From NCBI RefSeq assembly GCF_000196615.1, contig NC_014306.1, positions 2,542,001 through 2,606,000 on the forward strand: 64,000 nt of DNA. Reading direction: 5' to 3'. This document shows positions 1 through 9,509 of the stretch, in pieces (the first letter of the stretch is position 1; each line of letters begins with the position of its first letter). Made by a program: the position numbers and the translations under genes. Under the pieces are notes generated by a model. The model saw only the letters and a program-made list of their open reading frames with translations. It made no database searches and was not told the DNA's origin. Source of the DNA: Erwinia billingiae Eb661 (GTDB taxonomy: Bacteria > Pseudomonadota > Gammaproteobacteria > Enterobacterales > Enterobacteriaceae).

Positions 1-1
1 C

Positions 2-46
2 GGCGGCGAGACCCCGCTGATTTTTAACGATTACGAACTGCTTTAA
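2..46 (+). CDS. C-terminal end of an unidentified protein (partial)
   Basis: An open frame enters from the left edge and stops with TAA, leaving only 14 residues (GGETPLIFNDYELL). The GG-x-TPL stretch resembles residues near the end of the membrane cytochrome c encoded just downstream, where GGDTPLL occurs. The truncated gene might therefore encode another dehydrogenase-linked cytochrome. Fourteen residues cannot settle this, and the frame may not even be coding. Confidence 0.3.
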   Translation, partial: GGETPLIFNDYELL

Positions 47-121
47 CCCAGAGGCGCACGCAGAGGCGCCCTTTGCACCCTGTATAAAAAAAACCGTTTT
101 CTTTTTTAAGGAGCATGTCAG

Positions 122-1513
122 GTGAGACGATTATGTCTGCCTTTCGCCATCAGTCTGAGCCTGCTGTCGGCCGCCAGCGTTGCTGCGCCGCCGTCGCCCG
201 ATCTGATAGCGAAAGGAAAAATTCTCGCGACCGCAGCCGACTGCGGGGCTTGCCACACGTCACCTCACCAGGGTGCACCGATGGCGGGCGGAGTCGCAAT
301 CTCCTCCCCAATGGGCAGTATTTATGCCAGCAACATCACCCCTTCACTGAGCGAGGGCATCGGCCAGTACAGCGAAGCGGATTTCGCCCGCGCCGTACGG
401 CAAGGGATTAACAAGCAAGGGCAACATCTCTACCCGGCGATGCCCTATCCCTCCTATGCAAAAATCAGCGATGACGATATTCACGCGCTGTACGCGTATT
501 TTATGCATGGCGTGGCACCGGTTGATGTCGCCCCAACCCACACTGCGCTGCCTTTCCCGTTCAGCATCCGCAGTTCGATGGCGGTGTGGAACCTGATGTT
601 TGCCGGAGACAAACCCTGGACGCCGACGCCTGGCGCCTCGGCTGAGGTCAATCGCGGCGACTATCTGGTCAACGCGCTGGCGCACTGCGATACCTGCCAC
701 ACGCCGCGCAATGTGCTGATGGGTCAGCAAAACGATCGGGCCTTATCGGGTGGCAGCCTTGGCAGTTGGTACGCGCCCAATATCACCCCCGATCCGCAAT
801 CCGGGATCGGAAACTGGTCAGCTACCGAGCTGGCTCAGTACCTGAAAACCGGGCATGTTGCCGGCAAAGCGCAGGCCGCCGGTCCAATGGCGGAAGCGGT
901 GGAACACAGCCTGCAATACCTCTCTGACAGCGATATCCAGGCAATGGTGGCGTATCTGCGCCAGATCCCCGCCGTCAGCAACGGCGCGGTGATGCCGAGG
1001 GACAGCTACGGCGCGCCGTCAGAAACTGAGCAACAGGTTCGTGGCCAGAGCGGCACGGCCGATGCGGGCTGGGCGGTGTTCAGCGGCAGCTGCGCCAACT
1101 GCCATCAGCCTGATGGTCAGGGCAACGCGCGTTACCCGTCGCTGTTCCACAACACCGCCACCGGCGCAGAAAATCCCGATAACCTGGTTTCCGCCATCCT
1201 GTATGGCGTGCACAGGACGGTGAACGGCGAAGGCATTTCCATGCCGGCCTTTGGACCGGATGCCGATTTCACTACCCGCCTGAGCGACAGGCAGATTGCC
1301 GATGTCAGCAATTATGTGCTGAAAAATTACGGCAATCCTCAGCTGACAGTGACCGAGGCGCGGGTGAAAACCCTGCGTGAAGGCGGTGACACGCCGCTGC
1401 TGGTCAGGCTGACGCGCCCTGCGGTATTGGGGAGCGCGGTGGGGGTTGTGCTGCTGCTCGGCGTGATGGGTGTTTGGATCAGAAACAGGAGGCAACATGC
1501 CCGCAAACCGTAA
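122..1513 (+). CDS. Triheme cytochrome c subunit of a membrane sugar/gluconate dehydrogenase
   Basis: 463 residues. It accepts electrons from the flavoprotein encoded downstream and passes them to ubiquinone at the periplasmic face of the inner membrane. A signal peptide covers about residues 1-22. Three haem-binding CxxCH motifs are visible at residues 41-45, 189-193 and 324-328. A single membrane anchor lies at about 434-456, followed by a basic tail. This is the architecture of the cytochrome subunit of gluconate 2-dehydrogenase, sorbitol dehydrogenase and fructose dehydrogenase. The start is GTG, eight bases after AAGGAG at 108-113. The 3' end overlaps the next gene by 17 bases, so the three genes form one operon. 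In many relatives the cytochrome gene comes last; here it is first. The substrate cannot be read from this subunit. Confidence 0.9.
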   Translation: MRRLCLPFAISLSLLSAASVAAPPSPDLIAKGKILATAADCGACHTSPHQGAPMAGGVAISSPMGSIYASNITPSLSEGIGQYSEADFARAVRQGINKQGQHLYPAMPYPSYAKISDDDIHALYAYFMHGVAPVDVAPTHTALPFPFSIRSSMAVWNLMFAGDKPWTPTPGASAEVNRGDYLVNALAHCDTCHTPRNVLMGQQNDRALSGGSLGSWYAPNITPDPQSGIGNWSATELAQYLKTGHVAGKAQAAGPMAEAVEHSLQYLSDSDIQAMVAYLRQIPAVSNGAVMPRDSYGAPSETEQQVRGQSGTADAGWAVFSGSCANCHQPDGQGNARYPSLFHNTATGAENPDNLVSAILYGVHRTVNGEGISMPAFGPDADFTTRLSDRQIADVSNYVLKNYGNPQLTVTEARVKTLREGGDTPLLVRLTRPAVLGSAVGVVLLLGVMGVWIRNRRQHARKP

Positions 1514-2033
1514 TACACCCGCCGGGATTAGCCGTCGCCGCTTGCTGCAAGGAATGGCGGTGCTGTCTGCCAGCGCGGTTTGCGCCTCGCTGTTTCCGGC
1601 CCAAATGGCCGCAGCACAACAGGCCGTCGACAGCGGCTTTGCGGGCCTGTCGGCCTTTTTAGTCAGCCGCCCAACCAGCCCGGTCCTCAGCCAACGCTAC
1701 TATCAGGCGTTACAACGTCACTATCCTGACTTCCCATCGCAGCTGGCTGCGCTTTCGGACGCCCTGAAAATGCATAATTTCGCCCATGTAGATGAGTTTT
1801 TACAGTCGGTGAAGCCGGATGATGCCCTGTACCAAACGGCGGCATTGATTATCGGCAGTTGGTATACCGGCGTGGTCGGCGAAGGCGCGGACAGCGAGCT
1901 GATCGCCTATTCCGGGGCGATGATGTACCTGCCTACCCAGGGGATTCTGGTGGTCCCGACCTATGGCGGCGGCCCGGATTCCTGGGGTAGCAAGCCCGTT
2001 GACCCGCAGTCAGAGAAAGGAGCAACAGCATGA
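1497..2033 (+). CDS. Tat-exported small subunit of a sugar dehydrogenase complex
   Basis: 178 residues. The ATG at 1497 follows AGGAGG (1487-1492) and lies inside the end of the cytochrome gene. The N-terminus has a twin-arginine signal (SRRRLLQG) followed by a hydrophobic stretch to an Ala-rich cleavage region at about residues 38-40, so the protein is exported folded. The rest matches the small (gamma) subunit family of gluconate 2-dehydrogenase and fructose dehydrogenase, including a TGVVGEG segment and a PTYGGGP motif near the end. This subunit has no cofactor of its own. In known complexes it lets the flavoprotein, which lacks a signal peptide, be exported through Tat as a pair. The stop overlaps the start of the GMC gene as ATGA, indicating translational coupling. 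Confidence 0.85.
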   Translation: MPANRNTPAGISRRRLLQGMAVLSASAVCASLFPAQMAAAQQAVDSGFAGLSAFLVSRPTSPVLSQRYYQALQRHYPDFPSQLAALSDALKMHNFAHVDEFLQSVKPDDALYQTAALIIGSWYTGVVGEGADSELIAYSGAMMYLPTQGILVVPTYGGGPDSWGSKPVDPQSEKGATA

Positions 2034-3664
2034 ACAAAGTCGATGCCGATGTGATCATTATTGGTTCCGGCGTGATGGGCGGTCTGGTGGCAACCCAGCT
2101 GGCGAAGGCGGGAAAATCGGTGATTATCGTTGAGGCCGGTCCGCGCATTAAGCGCCAGGACATTGTCGAACGCTTCCGCAATTCGCCGTTCAAAATGTCG
2201 CTGACCAATATGAAGCTGCAAGGGGTCGGTTCACCCTACCCGGATCTGCCGCATGTGCCGTCCACCTATGGCGAGTATCTGCAACAAACCGGTCCGGTGA
2301 AGTACCCGACCAAATACCTGCGGGTGGTCGGCGGCACTACCTGGCACTTCGGTTCCGCCCTGTGGCGGATGATCCCTAACGACTTCCGCCTGCAAAGTCT
2401 GTATGGCCGGGGTCGGGACTGGCCGTTTGGTTATGACGAGCTGGAAAGCTGGTACGGCAAAGCGGAAGCGGAACTCGGCGTGTCCGGGATGGATGGCCAG
2501 GATGAGAGTGGTCACGGTGGCCAGCCCTGGCCGCCGCGCTCCACGCCTTTTCCGATGGTCGGTCTGGAGCCGAGCTACCTGTTTAAGCGCCTGTCGGAAC
2601 TGTTAAGCAACGGCGGCTACAATCCGGTGATGGAACCGAACGGACGGGCCACGCGTCCTTACGGTAAGCGTCCGGTCTGTGCCGGGAATAACAACTGCAA
2701 CCCGGTCTGTCCCATTGGCGCCAAATATGATGGCTCAATGCACATCGACGAGGCCGAACGGCACGGCGCGCAGCTGCTGGATAATTCGGTGGTGTATCGC
2801 ATTGAGGCCGATGATAGCGGGAAAATCACCGGCATCTGGTACAAGAAGCCGGACGGTTCTGAGCATCATCTCACCGCACGTTACTTTGTGCTGGCGGCGT
2901 ACGGCATCGAATCACCCAAGCTGCTGCTGATGTCCACCTCCGAACGTTATCCGGACGGCATCGCCAACGGCTCCGATCAGGTCGGCCGTAACCTGATGGG
3001 CCATACCGGGATCAGCATGAACGTGATGATGAAAGAGGACGTCTGGCCGGGTCAGGGACCGACCGAGCTGCTGGTGTACCTGAATAACCGCGATGGCGCG
3101 TTCAGGAAGGATTTCCCCAGTTATAAAATCAAGGTGCGCAATACCGTGCCGACCGCGGACTATGCCGCCGGGCTGATCAAGAAAGGCGTGCTGGGCTCGA
3201 AGCTGGACGAACAGCTGAAAACCCTGTCAGCGCGGTCGCTGAACTTTGCCATCGATTTTGAAACGCTGCCGCTGGCCGAAAACCGCATTGTGCCCAGCAA
3301 AACCAAAAAGGATGCAATTGGCCTGCCGCTGCCGGAGATTTACTACAGCGTCACCGATTACTGGCATGCCGGCAAAGCCGAAGGGTTGAAAGATTTCGAT
3401 AATTTTGCCCGTCTGCTGAATGCCGACGTGTCAAAAATCGATACCGGCTATCAGGATCGTCAGCACATTATGGGCACCACCATTATGGGCAACGATGCCA
3501 AAACCTCGGTGGTCGACAGCAACTGCCGGACCCACGATCACCCTAACCTGTTTATCGCCGGGACCAGCGTGATGCCTTCAGCCTCCTGCATGAACCCGAC
3601 GCTGACCGGCGCGGCGTTAAGCCTGCGGCTGGCCGATCATTTGCTGAAGGTGGTGAAGGTATAA
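2030..3664 (+). CDS. GMC-family FAD dehydrogenase, catalytic subunit (gluconate 2-dehydrogenase/FAD-glucose dehydrogenase type)
   Basis: 544 residues. It oxidises a sugar or sugar acid in the periplasm and feeds electrons to the cytochrome subunit. The N-terminus holds the FAD-binding GSGVMGG motif and the acidic end of the second strand (VEAG). A cysteine cluster C-x5-C-x3-C (CAGNNNCNPVC) at about residues 221-231 matches the [3Fe-4S] site of bacterial FAD-glucose dehydrogenase. That enzyme has a fourth, adjacent cysteine which is alanine here. The C-terminal part carries the GMC active-site region, with HIMGTT at about residue 484 and MNPTLT at about 523. No signal peptide is visible, which fits hitch-hiking export with the Tat small subunit. 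Gluconate is the likeliest substrate, but glucose, sorbitol or fructose cannot be excluded. Confidence 0.88.
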   Translation: MNKVDADVIIIGSGVMGGLVATQLAKAGKSVIIVEAGPRIKRQDIVERFRNSPFKMSLTNMKLQGVGSPYPDLPHVPSTYGEYLQQTGPVKYPTKYLRVVGGTTWHFGSALWRMIPNDFRLQSLYGRGRDWPFGYDELESWYGKAEAELGVSGMDGQDESGHGGQPWPPRSTPFPMVGLEPSYLFKRLSELLSNGGYNPVMEPNGRATRPYGKRPVCAGNNNCNPVCPIGAKYDGSMHIDEAERHGAQLLDNSVVYRIEADDSGKITGIWYKKPDGSEHHLTARYFVLAAYGIESPKLLLMSTSERYPDGIANGSDQVGRNLMGHTGISMNVMMKEDVWPGQGPTELLVYLNNRDGAFRKDFPSYKIKVRNTVPTADYAAGLIKKGVLGSKLDEQLKTLSARSLNFAIDFETLPLAENRIVPSKTKKDAIGLPLPEIYYSVTDYWHAGKAEGLKDFDNFARLLNADVSKIDTGYQDRQHIMGTTIMGNDAKTSVVDSNCRTHDHPNLFIAGTSVMPSASCMNPTLTGAALSLRLADHLLKVVKV

Positions 3665-3677
3665 GGTTTCGCGCATA

Positions 3678-3707
3678 AAAAAACCACTCCGGTCAGGAGT
3701 GGTTTTT
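3678..3707. terminator. Bidirectional terminator between the GMC dehydrogenase and sotB
   Basis: The arms AAAAAACCACTCC and GGAGTGGTTTTT flank a short GGTCA-type loop. The A run on one side and T run on the other serve both converging genes. Confidence 0.85.
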
Positions 3708-3726
3708 CTTCTTCAGCGGCTGAGCA

Positions 3727-4944
3727 TCAGGCTTCCGACTTCGCGCCCATCTGCTGGCCGGTCTCGACGGTTCGTGATGGCCATTTGCGGAACATCGCAA
3801 CCGACCCTATCAGCGCGGCGATGGCCGGAATGGCGGCAATGTAGCCAACCGATGACACGCTCAGATCCATGCTCACCTTGTTCCCCAGCAATGCCCCCGC
3901 ACCGATACCAATATTGACGATACCGGAGTACAGCGCCATCGCCACATCGGTGGCATCCGGTGCCAGCGTCAGCACCTTCATTTGCAGGCTCATGCCGACG
4001 ATCATAAAGGCCATGCCCCACAGCATCGAGACCGCAATGGTGCCATATTCGCTGACCGATACCGCCAGCAGGATCAGCAGGCAGACCGAAATCACCCCAA
4101 TCGACACCGTCAGCATCTGCGCAGGACGCTGATCGCCCATCCGGCTGAATATGACGCTGCCGGCAATACCGGCGATGCCAATCAGGAACAGCAGCAGCGT
4201 GGCAAATCCTTCGGTGAAACCGGCCACCTGCACCACAAAGGATTCAATATAGGTAAAGGCGGTGAAATGGGCGGTGACAATCGCCACCGTCACCGCATAC
4301 AGGCTCATCAGTGCCGGACGACGCAGCAGCGTCGGCAGGTTTTTCACCGAACCGCCTTGCTCAGACTTCACTGACGGCATCACGCGGATAATCATCCACA
4401 ACAGTACCAACGCGGCGGCACCGATGATCAGGAAGGTATAACGCCAGCCGGCAAACTGGCCGATCACGCGCCCCAACGGCAAACCCAGCACCGACGCTAA
4501 CGCGGTGGCCATCGCCAGCAGGCTTAACGCCTGGGCCCGTTTACCGGCCGGTGCCAGTCGCACCGCCAGCGATGCGGTGATCGACCAGAACAAGGCATGT
4601 GCCAGCGCCACGCCCGCGCGGCTAATCAGCAGCACGTCAAAATTCCAGGCAAAAAACGACAGCAAGTGGCTGCCGGCGAACAGGATAAACAGCACGATCA
4701 GCAGCGTGCGGCGATTCACCTGGCTGGTTGCCAGCATCAGCGGCAGCGACATCAACGCCACTATCCAGGCGTAGACGGTCATCATTATGCCAGCCTGCGA
4801 CGACGCGAGGCCAAAACTGCTGCCAATGTCAGAGAGCAAACCAACAGGGATATATTCGGTGGTGTTGAACACGAAGGCGGCAACTGCCAGAGTCAAAACC
4901 CTGGACCAGGCAACCTTGCGCGAAACGGCTAACAAATCAGACAT
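3727..4944 (-). CDS. sotB: Sugar efflux transporter SotB (major facilitator superfamily)
   Basis: 405 residues with twelve predicted membrane helices. SotB exports arabinose, lactose, IPTG-like sugars and related compounds by proton antiport. Identity is clear from conserved stretches shared with E. coli SotB (YdeA): SRKVAW near the start, FNTTE in helix 1, [12 protein letters not shown] after helix 4, the RRPALMS loop and [11 protein letters not shown] in helix 10. The start chosen (ATG at 4944) follows AGGAG with correct spacing; upstream in-frame codons lack a ribosome site. It is convergent with the dehydrogenase operon and shares its terminator. Its place beside periplasmic sugar-oxidising enzymes suits a role in keeping internal sugar low, but that is inference. 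Confidence 0.92.
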   Translation of the reverse strand: MSDLLAVSRKVAWSRVLTLAVAAFVFNTTEYIPVGLLSDIGSSFGLASSQAGIMMTVYAWIVALMSLPLMLATSQVNRRTLLIVLFILFAGSHLLSFFAWNFDVLLISRAGVALAHALFWSITASLAVRLAPAGKRAQALSLLAMATALASVLGLPLGRVIGQFAGWRYTFLIIGAAALVLLWMIIRVMPSVKSEQGGSVKNLPTLLRRPALMSLYAVTVAIVTAHFTAFTYIESFVVQVAGFTEGFATLLLFLIGIAGIAGSVIFSRMGDQRPAQMLTVSIGVISVCLLILLAVSVSEYGTIAVSMLWGMAFMIVGMSLQMKVLTLAPDATDVAMALYSGIVNIGIGAGALLGNKVSMDLSVSSVGYIAAIPAIAALIGSVAMFRKWPSRTVETGQQMGAKSEA

Positions 4945-5110
4945 AGCGTGCAGCTCCTGGATGAAAGAAAGACGTCCGAAAGCGCAATAGTGTAGGTCGA
5001 TTTGAATTTTATTCAATAAAAGTGTGACCAATATCTCATTTTTAAGATATGAATTCTGGATAAGGCGGGGATTGTTGACCGGAAAAAGTCATCAGGCGGA
5101 GCGGTAAATC

Positions 5111-5134
5111 AGGGCGGAACTGGCGTTCCGCCCT
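5111..5134 (-). terminator. Hairpin downstream of the PQQ dehydrogenase gene
   Basis: Ten-base perfect arms AGGGCGGAAC and GTTCCGCCCT with loop TGGC start eight bases beyond the stop codon. No good T run follows, so it may act in RNA stabilisation as much as termination. Confidence 0.5.
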
Positions 5135-5141
5135 CAGTGTA

Positions 5142-7532
5142 TTACTTCAGACGGTATGCGACAACCGCATCACCCTCTTTCGTGCCCAGTGAACCATGTC
5201 CACCTGCGGCAATCACCACGTACTGCTTATTATCCGCGCCCATATAGGTTGACGGTGTGGCCTGGCCACCGGCTGGCAGCTCGGTTTCCCACAGCAGTTT
5301 ACCGGTGCTGGTGTCATACGCACGGAAGAAGTTATCCGCCGTTGCACCGTGGAACACCAAATCACCTGCGGTGGTCAGTGGGCCACCGTGTGCAACCATG
5401 CCCATTGGGAAACCAATCGGGAAGCGACCCGGCAGGAAGCTGGTTTTCAGGTTTTTGGTGGTGCCCACGCGGCGCAGCCACTCGGTTTTACCGGTTTTCA
5501 GATCCACGCCGACCATACGGCCCCACGGTGGCGCGATACACGGAATACCCAGGCTGGAAGAGAGCTGCTGGATATGGATTGCGTAATCGCCGTCGAAGTT
5601 CTCGTTCCAGTAAGGCGTGCCGTCTTTGGTGAACAGACGCTGAGTGGCCGTTTCTGGCGTGCGTTTGATCAGGTTGTACTTGTACGCCAGACGCACTGGA
5701 GAGGCAATCAGGATCTGACGCTGAGGATCCACGGTGACAGAACCCCAGTTGAAGACACCAATGTTGCCAGGGAAGATGATCGAGCCGCCTTCCGTTGCCG
5801 GTGTCCATGGATTGCCATCATAACGCAGAGATTTGAAGTCGATGCGGCACGCCATCTGATCGAACGGCGTCAGGCCCCACATGGATTTCTCATTGATTGG
5901 ATCTGGCAGGAAGTTCAGCGCAGACACTGGCTGAGTCGGTGAATACTTCTCACCGGCAATCCCTTTGGTCGACACATCCACCTGATTGATTGGGTATACC
6001 GCTTCGCCGGTCAGACGGTTCAGCACAAACAGGTTACCGGTTTTGGTTGGCAGGATAACCACCGGCTGTTTTTTGCCCTGATAATCGATATCTACCAGCG
6101 ACGGCTGGGAGGGATTATCACGGTCCCACAGGTCATGTTTAGAGGACTGGAAGCGCCATTTGAACTGGCCGGTTTTCAGATCCAGTGCCACCAGCGTGTC
6201 ACGGAATTTCTCGGTGTTGCTGTTGGCATCACGCTCAATACCCAGTTCATCCGGGGACGCATTACCGAACGGCACATACACCAGGCCATTCTTAATGTCA
6301 GCACTCAGCGTGGCCCAGGCAACCGGCGTATCCTGCGGATAGGTCTGGCCCGCAGCAATCGGCTGGGTGTTTTCCGGATTAGCCGGATCGAAGTTCCACA
6401 CCAGACGACCGGTGATCACGTCATAGGCGCGAATAACGCCCGATGGGTTGCCGGCGTTAAAGCCGTTATCCATCACGGAACCACCCACAATCACCAGATT
6501 ACCGGCAACCAGCGGTGCGGCGGTTTGCATCAGCGCATGCGGACGGATTTCGCCCATGTTGGCACGCAGATCGACCACACCGTTGTTACCAAAATCAGCA
6601 CACAGCTTGCCGGTATCGGCATCCAGCGCCAGCAGTTTGGCATCGTTCGCGGCATTGAAGATACGCTTACGGCATACGGCTGGAGAGTTAGCCTCGGCGG
6701 CAGGCTGCACGGCATTGGTCGCCGCCGCTTCTGGCGCTTCGTAGTAGCTCACGCCACGACAGGTCTGATGCTGCTGCAGATATGAGCGATCTTTGGTTGG
6801 CTCATATTTCCACTTCAGCGCACCCGTTTCCGGGTTCAGTGCATGCACTTCATTATGTGGCGTACAGAAGTAGATGCTGTTGTTCACCTTCAGCGGCGTG
6901 GCTTCGAACGTGTACTCTGACGCATCTTTCGCATCACGCAGGTCGCCGGTGTGGTAGGTCCAGGCCACTTCCAGATTGCTGACGTTGTCAGTGGTGATCT
7001 GCTTCAGGTTAGAGAAACGCGCACCGTTGTTGGTTCCGCCGTAAGCGGCCCAGTCGTTGCCTGCCACGTCGGTCTCAGCTGGCGCACGCTGGTTGGTGAT
7101 GTTCCCTTCCTTTGGATACGGATCGTAAAACATCAGGCCAATCACAATGGCGATCATGATGATAACGGTGGTGCCCAGGAAAGGATGGAATTTGGCAGGG
7201 TTTGCAGGGTTCTGTGCTTTCGACAGCGGACGAACCACCCAGGGTAAGGCCAGCCAGACACCGATCAGGCCGATCAGATCGCCGCGAGGGATCCACTGCC
7301 ATTTGTCGAAGCCGACTTCAAAAATCATCCACGCCAGAACAATCCACATCAGGATGGCGTAAATGGTTAAGGCAATCTTTTTATTCTTGAACAGCGCAAC
7401 TGCGGTAATCAGCAGTCCGATTGCCATAATGGCATAAAATGGTGAGCCGCCGATCATCAGCAACTGACCACCCATGTAAAGCATAGCGAGACCCACAATC
7501 GCTATAACGATACTCGTCAATTTGTTAATCAT
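5142..7532 (-). CDS. gcd: Membrane-bound PQQ-dependent glucose-type dehydrogenase
   Basis: 796 residues, the same length as E. coli Gcd. Five N-terminal membrane helices (about 1-145) are followed by a periplasmic beta-propeller that binds PQQ and Ca2+ or Mg2+. Conserved Gcd features are TCRGVSY near residue 260, HDLWD with the catalytic Asp, and KTGN with the PQQ-contacting Lys. The C-terminal AGGQATP and AAGGHGS blocks are also present. The reaction is aldose to lactone, with electrons going to ubiquinone. Two Met codons are possible. The second (7532) lies six bases after GAGAG, whereas that motif abuts the first (7538), so 7532 was chosen. The loops diverge enough that the quinate/shikimate branch of the family is an alternative. 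No PQQ biosynthesis genes lie in this window. Confidence 0.85.
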   Translation of the reverse strand: MINKLTSIVIAIVGLAMLYMGGQLLMIGGSPFYAIMAIGLLITAVALFKNKKIALTIYAILMWIVLAWMIFEVGFDKWQWIPRGDLIGLIGVWLALPWVVRPLSKAQNPANPAKFHPFLGTTVIIMIAIVIGLMFYDPYPKEGNITNQRAPAETDVAGNDWAAYGGTNNGARFSNLKQITTDNVSNLEVAWTYHTGDLRDAKDASEYTFEATPLKVNNSIYFCTPHNEVHALNPETGALKWKYEPTKDRSYLQQHQTCRGVSYYEAPEAAATNAVQPAAEANSPAVCRKRIFNAANDAKLLALDADTGKLCADFGNNGVVDLRANMGEIRPHALMQTAAPLVAGNLVIVGGSVMDNGFNAGNPSGVIRAYDVITGRLVWNFDPANPENTQPIAAGQTYPQDTPVAWATLSADIKNGLVYVPFGNASPDELGIERDANSNTEKFRDTLVALDLKTGQFKWRFQSSKHDLWDRDNPSQPSLVDIDYQGKKQPVVILPTKTGNLFVLNRLTGEAVYPINQVDVSTKGIAGEKYSPTQPVSALNFLPDPINEKSMWGLTPFDQMACRIDFKSLRYDGNPWTPATEGGSIIFPGNIGVFNWGSVTVDPQRQILIASPVRLAYKYNLIKRTPETATQRLFTKDGTPYWNENFDGDYAIHIQQLSSSLGIPCIAPPWGRMVGVDLKTGKTEWLRRVGTTKNLKTSFLPGRFPIGFPMGMVAHGGPLTTAGDLVFHGATADNFFRAYDTSTGKLLWETELPAGGQATPSTYMGADNKQYVVIAAGGHGSLGTKEGDAVVAYRLK

Positions 7533-7720
7533 TTTCATCTCTCAATGTATACAAATGGATAAATATTATCCTTACGAACCCTTACAATTCGACAACACAA
7601 ATTTAACTAAAAAAACATTAGAAATAAAACCCATTTATTTAATGTATAGCAGGTTATTATTTCAGTGCGGTAATACTTTGCAGGTGCGGGAAGAACGGGG
7701 GCTAAGGCAGGTGTTGGGCA

Positions 7721-7746
7721 TAAAAAAGCCTCTTTTACAGAGGCTT
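7721..7746 (-). terminator. Rho-independent terminator of the family-4 glycosyltransferase
   Basis: Arms AAGCCTCT and AGAGGCTT enclose a five-base loop. The A run at 7722-7727 is the U tract on the minus strand. Confidence 0.8.
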
Positions 7747-7788
7747 ATTAGGAATTATTCTGACAACATGGGCTTTAGCGCCCTGCTT

Positions 7789-8940
7789 TCAACGGTTGTA
7801 AAGCATTTGAAGCTGTTGTTGATAGGCTAATATATCGTGTTCATTTCTAATTCTTGCAATAGCCGCATTCGCTTTCTGGTTAATCTGTTCCGGCGCGGCG
7901 AAGATCGACAGGATAATAGCCTTGAGCTGTTCGATGGTTTGCATGCGGACATAATTTCGTTCCTGAATGGATTTCACGCTGTAATCCAGATCGTCATTCA
8001 GGCTGTTGATGACCTGCCAGCCCGCCTGTTCAGGATTAATCTCCGGCAGTGCGCGGACATTGGTGGTGATAACCGGACAGCCACAGGACTGCATTTCCAG
8101 TACCGAGAAACCGTAGGTCTCAGCCCAGGTCGGCAACAGCCCGACATCCGCCTGCTGCAACAGCTTAAGTACCCGATCGTTCGGCATAAAGCCGACATGC
8201 TCAATCCAGCCGTGGCGGGCAATGACCGATTCTGTGTAGCTGGCAAACAGCGGGTCGTCCTGATAGTGGCCATGCGCGTAGTTATGTTTTTTCTCCAGGT
8301 CACCAATCAGCGTAACTTTAAGCTGCTCTGGGTTAATCAGGTTTTCTTCCACCAGTTCGCTAAAGGCGCGAACCACCTCACCGCCGCCTTTGCGGTAAAA
8401 CTCATTACCAATAAAGACAAAATGAATCGGTTGAGAAGGATCGCGCGCTTCGCGGTGTGCCAGGGTGAGTTTTTGCGGTGGATGCATCACCACCGTTTTA
8501 GCCAGAATCGCCTTTGCCAGCTCAGGCGTGCGCAGAAACAGCTTGCTTTCCATCTTGTAAGCCGCACCGGAAAGCGCAATCAGCGCTAAACAGTTGTCGG
8601 CGGCCAGCAGCGGCGCCAGGCGATCCAGTTCAGGAAAATTGTCGCTTTTATCACCACTCTTTTGCGGCAGGACCCGCGGTAATTCTGTCTCAAAGGTGGC
8701 CACCCATTTGCGATCGGTCTGCGCTACCTCGTTAAAAAGATGGAATATATCGACATTCCCCTTGTCCTGGATGCTCAGGGGTTTAAAGAGAAAGTTCTTT
8801 CTTTTCTTCAAAACCTTCATATTAAGAAGATTAATATAGTAATAAACGTTTTTGGTCTTGAAGTTAATATATTCGACATTATTGTCGACAATAATTGTTC
8901 GCTTCTCAGGATAACTATCATTAGAAATGCCGACGATCAT
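7789..8940 (-). CDS. Glycosyltransferase, GT4-like (GT-B fold)
   Basis: 383 residues. The C-terminal half is a classic glycosyl-transferase group 1 domain. It shows FVFIGNEFYRKGG at the phosphate-binding loop (about residue 173), then HVGFMPNDRVLKLLQQADVGLLPTWAETYGFSVLEMQ with the E-x7-E signature (about 250-290). It would transfer a sugar from a nucleotide donor to a cytoplasmic acceptor, perhaps for surface polysaccharide. The acceptor is unknown. The start ATG has GAGGTG upstream. The first 60 or so residues are rich in Lys, Asn, Ile and Tyr and encoded by AT-rich DNA, unlike the GC-richer remainder. It is divergent from another glycosyltransferase across a 569-base spacer. Confidence 0.75.
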   Translation of the reverse strand: MIVGISNDSYPEKRTIIVDNNVEYINFKTKNVYYYINLLNMKVLKKRKNFLFKPLSIQDKGNVDIFHLFNEVAQTDRKWVATFETELPRVLPQKSGDKSDNFPELDRLAPLLAADNCLALIALSGAAYKMESKLFLRTPELAKAILAKTVVMHPPQKLTLAHREARDPSQPIHFVFIGNEFYRKGGGEVVRAFSELVEENLINPEQLKVTLIGDLEKKHNYAHGHYQDDPLFASYTESVIARHGWIEHVGFMPNDRVLKLLQQADVGLLPTWAETYGFSVLEMQSCGCPVITTNVRALPEINPEQAGWQVINSLNDDLDYSVKSIQERNYVRMQTIEQLKAIILSIFAAPEQINQKANAAIARIRNEHDILAYQQQLQMLYNR

Positions 8941-9509
8941 TCTGCACCTCGATTAGGTTTACGCTTCTAGCCCTGTGTGTTTGAGAAAACAGCATTGTCG
9001 GTTGCTCTCTTATATTTATCGCCATTACATCACCACAGCAATGACAAATTGTAAACATCCGTTTATTCCTATAGTTGACGCCCGGCCTTTACTCCTGATA
9101 CCACGACAATACCAGGTTAATTTTGATGTGAATTCGCTAATGTTAATCTTACAAATGATTTTCCCGGCGATTGTTTTTAATAATGGTAAATAACCAAATG
9201 CGCTCACGACGGGAAAGGACACTATAAGAGAAAGTGTGCCAATAAAAATACCAACAAATACAACAACCTGAAATTATTCCTTATGCGTTTTTATCATATT
9301 ACCTTACTGCTTTTTACATTGCCTTCGGATTTACCTCAGGAATTACGCCCAGCGTAAGTTAAGTAAAAATATTAGCGTCCATGATGCAATAGCGTTCTCC
9401 CGTGCGAATCCTCTGATTAACATTGGCCATTAGGACAAAGAGTTGACTTATTCCACGGTAAAGGGCTTGATAGAATTATTAAAACCAACGCAGCCCGATG
9501 GGAATTTCA
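8941..9509. other. AT-rich spacer between divergent glycosyltransferase genes
   Basis: 569 bases without a convincing gene. Short open frames (such as 8975-9193) have no ribosome site or recognisable product. The DNA is markedly AT-rich compared with its surroundings and must hold both divergent promoters, though I could not assign boxes confidently. Confidence 0.6.

Noticed and set aside
8975..9193. Small plus-strand frame in the glycosyltransferase spacer
   Set aside because: No ribosome site, low-complexity AT-rich composition and no recognisable product.
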